A stretch of DNA of 64,000 bases, from positions 1 to 64,000 of the forward strand of contig JBEEFW010000035.1 of the NCBI GenBank assembly GCA_041166385.1, written 5' to 3'. The notes under the pieces were generated by a model. That model worked only from the letters and a program-made list of their open reading frames with translations, was not told where the DNA came from and did no database searches. Shown here one piece after another: positions 62,410-64,000 of this stretch. Position numbers and translations under genes: made by a program. The DNA is from DASUCS01 sp041166385. Lineage in GTDB: Bacteria > Actinomycetota > Acidimicrobiia > Acidimicrobiales > JACDCH01. Each line of letters starts with the position of its first letter. The first letter of the stretch is position 1.

Positions 62410-63207
62410 TCAGCCGGCGAGTTGCTCGGGCGCGCCGAGGGTGGGGAACTCGCTCGGGCTCGACGGACGGTGCAGGTGGTAGCCCTGCGCCAGGTCGGGA
62501 CCGAGCTCGGTGAGCGCGCTGAGCACTTCGGCAGTCTCGACTCCCTCGGCGACGACCTTCATGCCGAGGCTGTGCGCCAGCCGCGTGGTGAACACCACGA
62601 TGTTGCGGTCGGTCGGCTCGTTGCACACATGCGACACGAACGACCGGTCGATCTTCACTTCGTCGAAGTGGAGCTGTTGCAGCCGGGACAACGACGACTC
62701 ACCCATGCCGAAGTCGTCGAGGCTGAGGCGCACACCCATTCGCGACAGAGCGGTGAACGTGTCTCTCAGTTCACGGTTCTCGTGCGTGCAGGCGTGCTCC
62801 GTGATCTCGACGGTGAGCCGGTCGGGCGGAACGGCGTACTTCTCGAGCGCGGCCTCGACGGTGGCCGGCAGGTCGCTGCCGGCGAAGGCGGCGGCGGAGA
62901 CGTTGACCGAGACGGGAACGTCGAAACCCCGGATCCGCCACTCGGCGCACTGGGCCACGGCCTCCTCGAGCACGACGTCGGTAATCAAGGCGCCGAGGCC
63001 ACCCGTCATGGCCACCGCCAGGAACTCCGACGGCGGCAGGATGCCTCGGGTGGGATGGTCCCAGCGGATCAGCGCCTCCGCCCCGCGGACCACGCCGGTG
63101 CCGATGTCGAAGACCGCCTGGTAGTCGAGGAACAGCTCGCATTGCTCGACGCCCTGGAGCAGCTCCACGAGCGACGCCAAGGTCGCCGAATTGTCAGTCA
63201 CCGCCAC
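62410..63207 (-). CDS. EAL-domain c-di-GMP phosphodiesterase
   Basis: A 265-residue stand-alone EAL domain with no membrane or sensor part. The signature GAEALIRW, VSVNVSAAAF, VEITEHA, LDDFGMGESS, KIDRSFV and VAEGVETAEV supply the metal and catalytic residues (Glu, Asn, Glu, Asp-Asp, Lys, Glu), so activity is likely. No GGDEF gene is adjacent. Confidence 0.93.
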   Translation of the reverse strand: MAVTDNSATLASLVELLQGVEQCELFLDYQAVFDIGTGVVRGAEALIRWDHPTRGILPPSEFLAVAMTGGLGALITDVVLEEAVAQCAEWRIRGFDVPVSVNVSAAAFAGSDLPATVEAALEKYAVPPDRLTVEITEHACTHENRELRDTFTALSRMGVRLSLDDFGMGESSLSRLQQLHFDEVKIDRSFVSHVCNEPTDRNIVVFTTRLAHSLGMKVVAEGVETAEVLSALTELGPDLAQGYHLHRPSSPSEFPTLGAPEQLAG

Positions 63208-63298
63208 GACTGCACCTCCCGTTGCCCACGAGCTGCGCGTGCTTCCTCACGCCACGTAGTAGTCCTTTCGAACCAGGCTGTCAATGATCAGTCAGGTG

Positions 63299-64000
63299 TC
63301 AATACCGCAATTCGGCAACCACGGCGAAGTGGTCGCTGCCGAAAAGCCCGTCGTTCCGGGCCACATCGCCGGTCACGGCGGTGCGCAGGACCTGACCGGC
63401 ACCGCCGAGTTTGGGCCAGCCGACGAGCACGTAGTCGATCCGGGCGTCGGGCTCGAGGGCGGCGGCGCAGTACGGGTTGCGGGGGCCGACCGTCGCGCCG
63501 AAGCCCTCGGCGCCGGCCACCGCCCACGCATCGCGGAAGATCACGCCCGGCACCGGGACGGCGGCCAGGCCCGTGAGCATGCGGATCTCGTCGCTGGCGG
63601 GCTCGGCATTGAGGTCCCCGCAGAGGACCGCCGGGAAGGCTCGCGGGCTGTGAGCGCGCACGACCTCGCACACCCTGCGGACCTGCGCTTGGCGGACGCC
63701 GCTCCAGTCGGCTCGCCACGACAGGTGCGTGCAGAAGACCTGGAACGCGCCGCGCGGCCCATCGATCTCGGTGAACAGGACCAGCCGTCGTTCGTCCTCA
63801 TCCGTGTCGACCGCGCCACCACCTTCCATCGGAAGGTCGTCGACCTCGTGCCGGACGATCGGCCACCGGCTGAGGACGGCGTTGCCTGACCACCCGCCGT
63901 TCATGATGAACGCCCGCTCGTAGACGTAGGACATTCCGAGAGCCGACGCGAGCTCTGCGGGTTGTGAGCGCACGTCGTCCTCCCACGCCTCCTGCAAGCA
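63299..64000 (-). CDS. Endonuclease/exonuclease/phosphatase family protein (5' end outside window)
   Basis: The last 233 or so codons of an EEP-superfamily enzyme. The frame enters from beyond the window's end with LQEAWEDD, the metal-binding LQE motif, and continues with GNAVLSRWPI, HLSW, CGDLNAEPASDEI (Asp-Asn) and a terminal DYVLVG and SDHFAVVAEL (catalytic Asp-His). The family spans nucleases and sphingomyelinase-like phosphodiesterases. The start and any signal peptide are not visible. Confidence 0.85.
   Translation of the reverse strand, partial: CLQEAWEDDVRSQPAELASALGMSYVYERAFIMNGGWSGNAVLSRWPIVRHEVDDLPMEGGGAVDTDEDERRLVLFTEIDGPRGAFQVFCTHLSWRADWSGVRQAQVRRVCEVVRAHSPRAFPAVLCGDLNAEPASDEIRMLTGLAAVPVPGVIFRDAWAVAGAEGFGATVGPRNPYCAAALEPDARIDYVLVGWPKLGGAGQVLRTAVTGDVARNDGLFGSDHFAVVAELRY

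Overview
The window is a GC-rich, densely coding stretch of a bacterial chromosome, most likely from an actinobacterium. Supporting signs are a complete-looking ergothioneine operon (egtABCD), a mycothiol-type maleylpyruvate isomerase family protein, a DUF3097 protein, a TlyA-like methyltransferase, and a galU-moeA-moaA-moaC cluster followed by a SepX/GlpR-like membrane protein. GTG starts and 1-4 bp stop/start overlaps are common. The lineage is an inference; Acidimicrobiia would fit, but no rRNA or marker gene here settles it. I see no insertion sequence, prophage, integrase or CRISPR array. No stretch over 300 bases lacks a gene; the longest gaps (20768-21053 and 42422-42616) hold hairpins and short repeats.

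Layout. 1-4.4 kb: a cyclic-nucleotide-binding-domain protein, then the egtABCD operon on the minus strand, preceded by a well-initiated 28-codon small ORF. 4.6-10.7 kb: a four-gene, translationally coupled DNA-repair operon encoding a HerA-like ATPase, SbcD/Mre11, SbcC/Rad50 and a NurA-like nuclease, the gene set typical of archaeal end-resection operons. 10.7-20.8 kb: ICL/PEPM-family enzyme, GNAT, DUF3097, patatin, SDR, a HesB-NifU scaffold protein, an HMG-CoA-synthase-like protein fused to a DUF35 domain, a Cys-rich regulator divergent from a DoxX/FAD-reductase pair, and a thiolase. 21-31 kb: dxs, a dienelactone hydrolase, an adenylate cyclase plus DUF2332 protein, a PAP2/flippase membrane pair, and a coupled lipoprotein-hydrolase-TPP enzyme-SnoaL operon.

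31-44 kb: thioesterase, tldD/tldE, uppP, a secreted trypsin-like protease, a fmdB-mtnP-SAF protein run, then plsY-galU-moeA-moaA-moaC and the SepX/GlpR-like gene, a translin-family protein and tRNA-Ala(CGC). 44-57 kb: small NTF2-like proteins, LysR and ArsR regulators with their partners, a frameshifted gene, a TlyA-like methyltransferase whose ribosome-binding site lies inside a strong hairpin, an orphan molybdenum hydroxylase large subunit, and a TetR-controlled heterodimeric ABC exporter. 57-64 kb: SDR, a NarL-type two-component system, a guanylate-kinase-like protein coupled to a 45-residue membrane peptide and a UbiA prenyltransferase, a maleylpyruvate isomerase family protein, HMG-CoA lyase, an EAL phosphodiesterase and the 3' part of an EEP-family nuclease/phosphatase.

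Working together: the moe/moa genes make the molybdenum cofactor that the hydroxylase at 49.6-51.9 kb would need; dxs, uppP and UbiA all touch isoprenoid metabolism; several convergent gene pairs are separated by hairpins likely to act as bidirectional terminators. All functions are inferred from sequence motifs read by eye; no database search was run.
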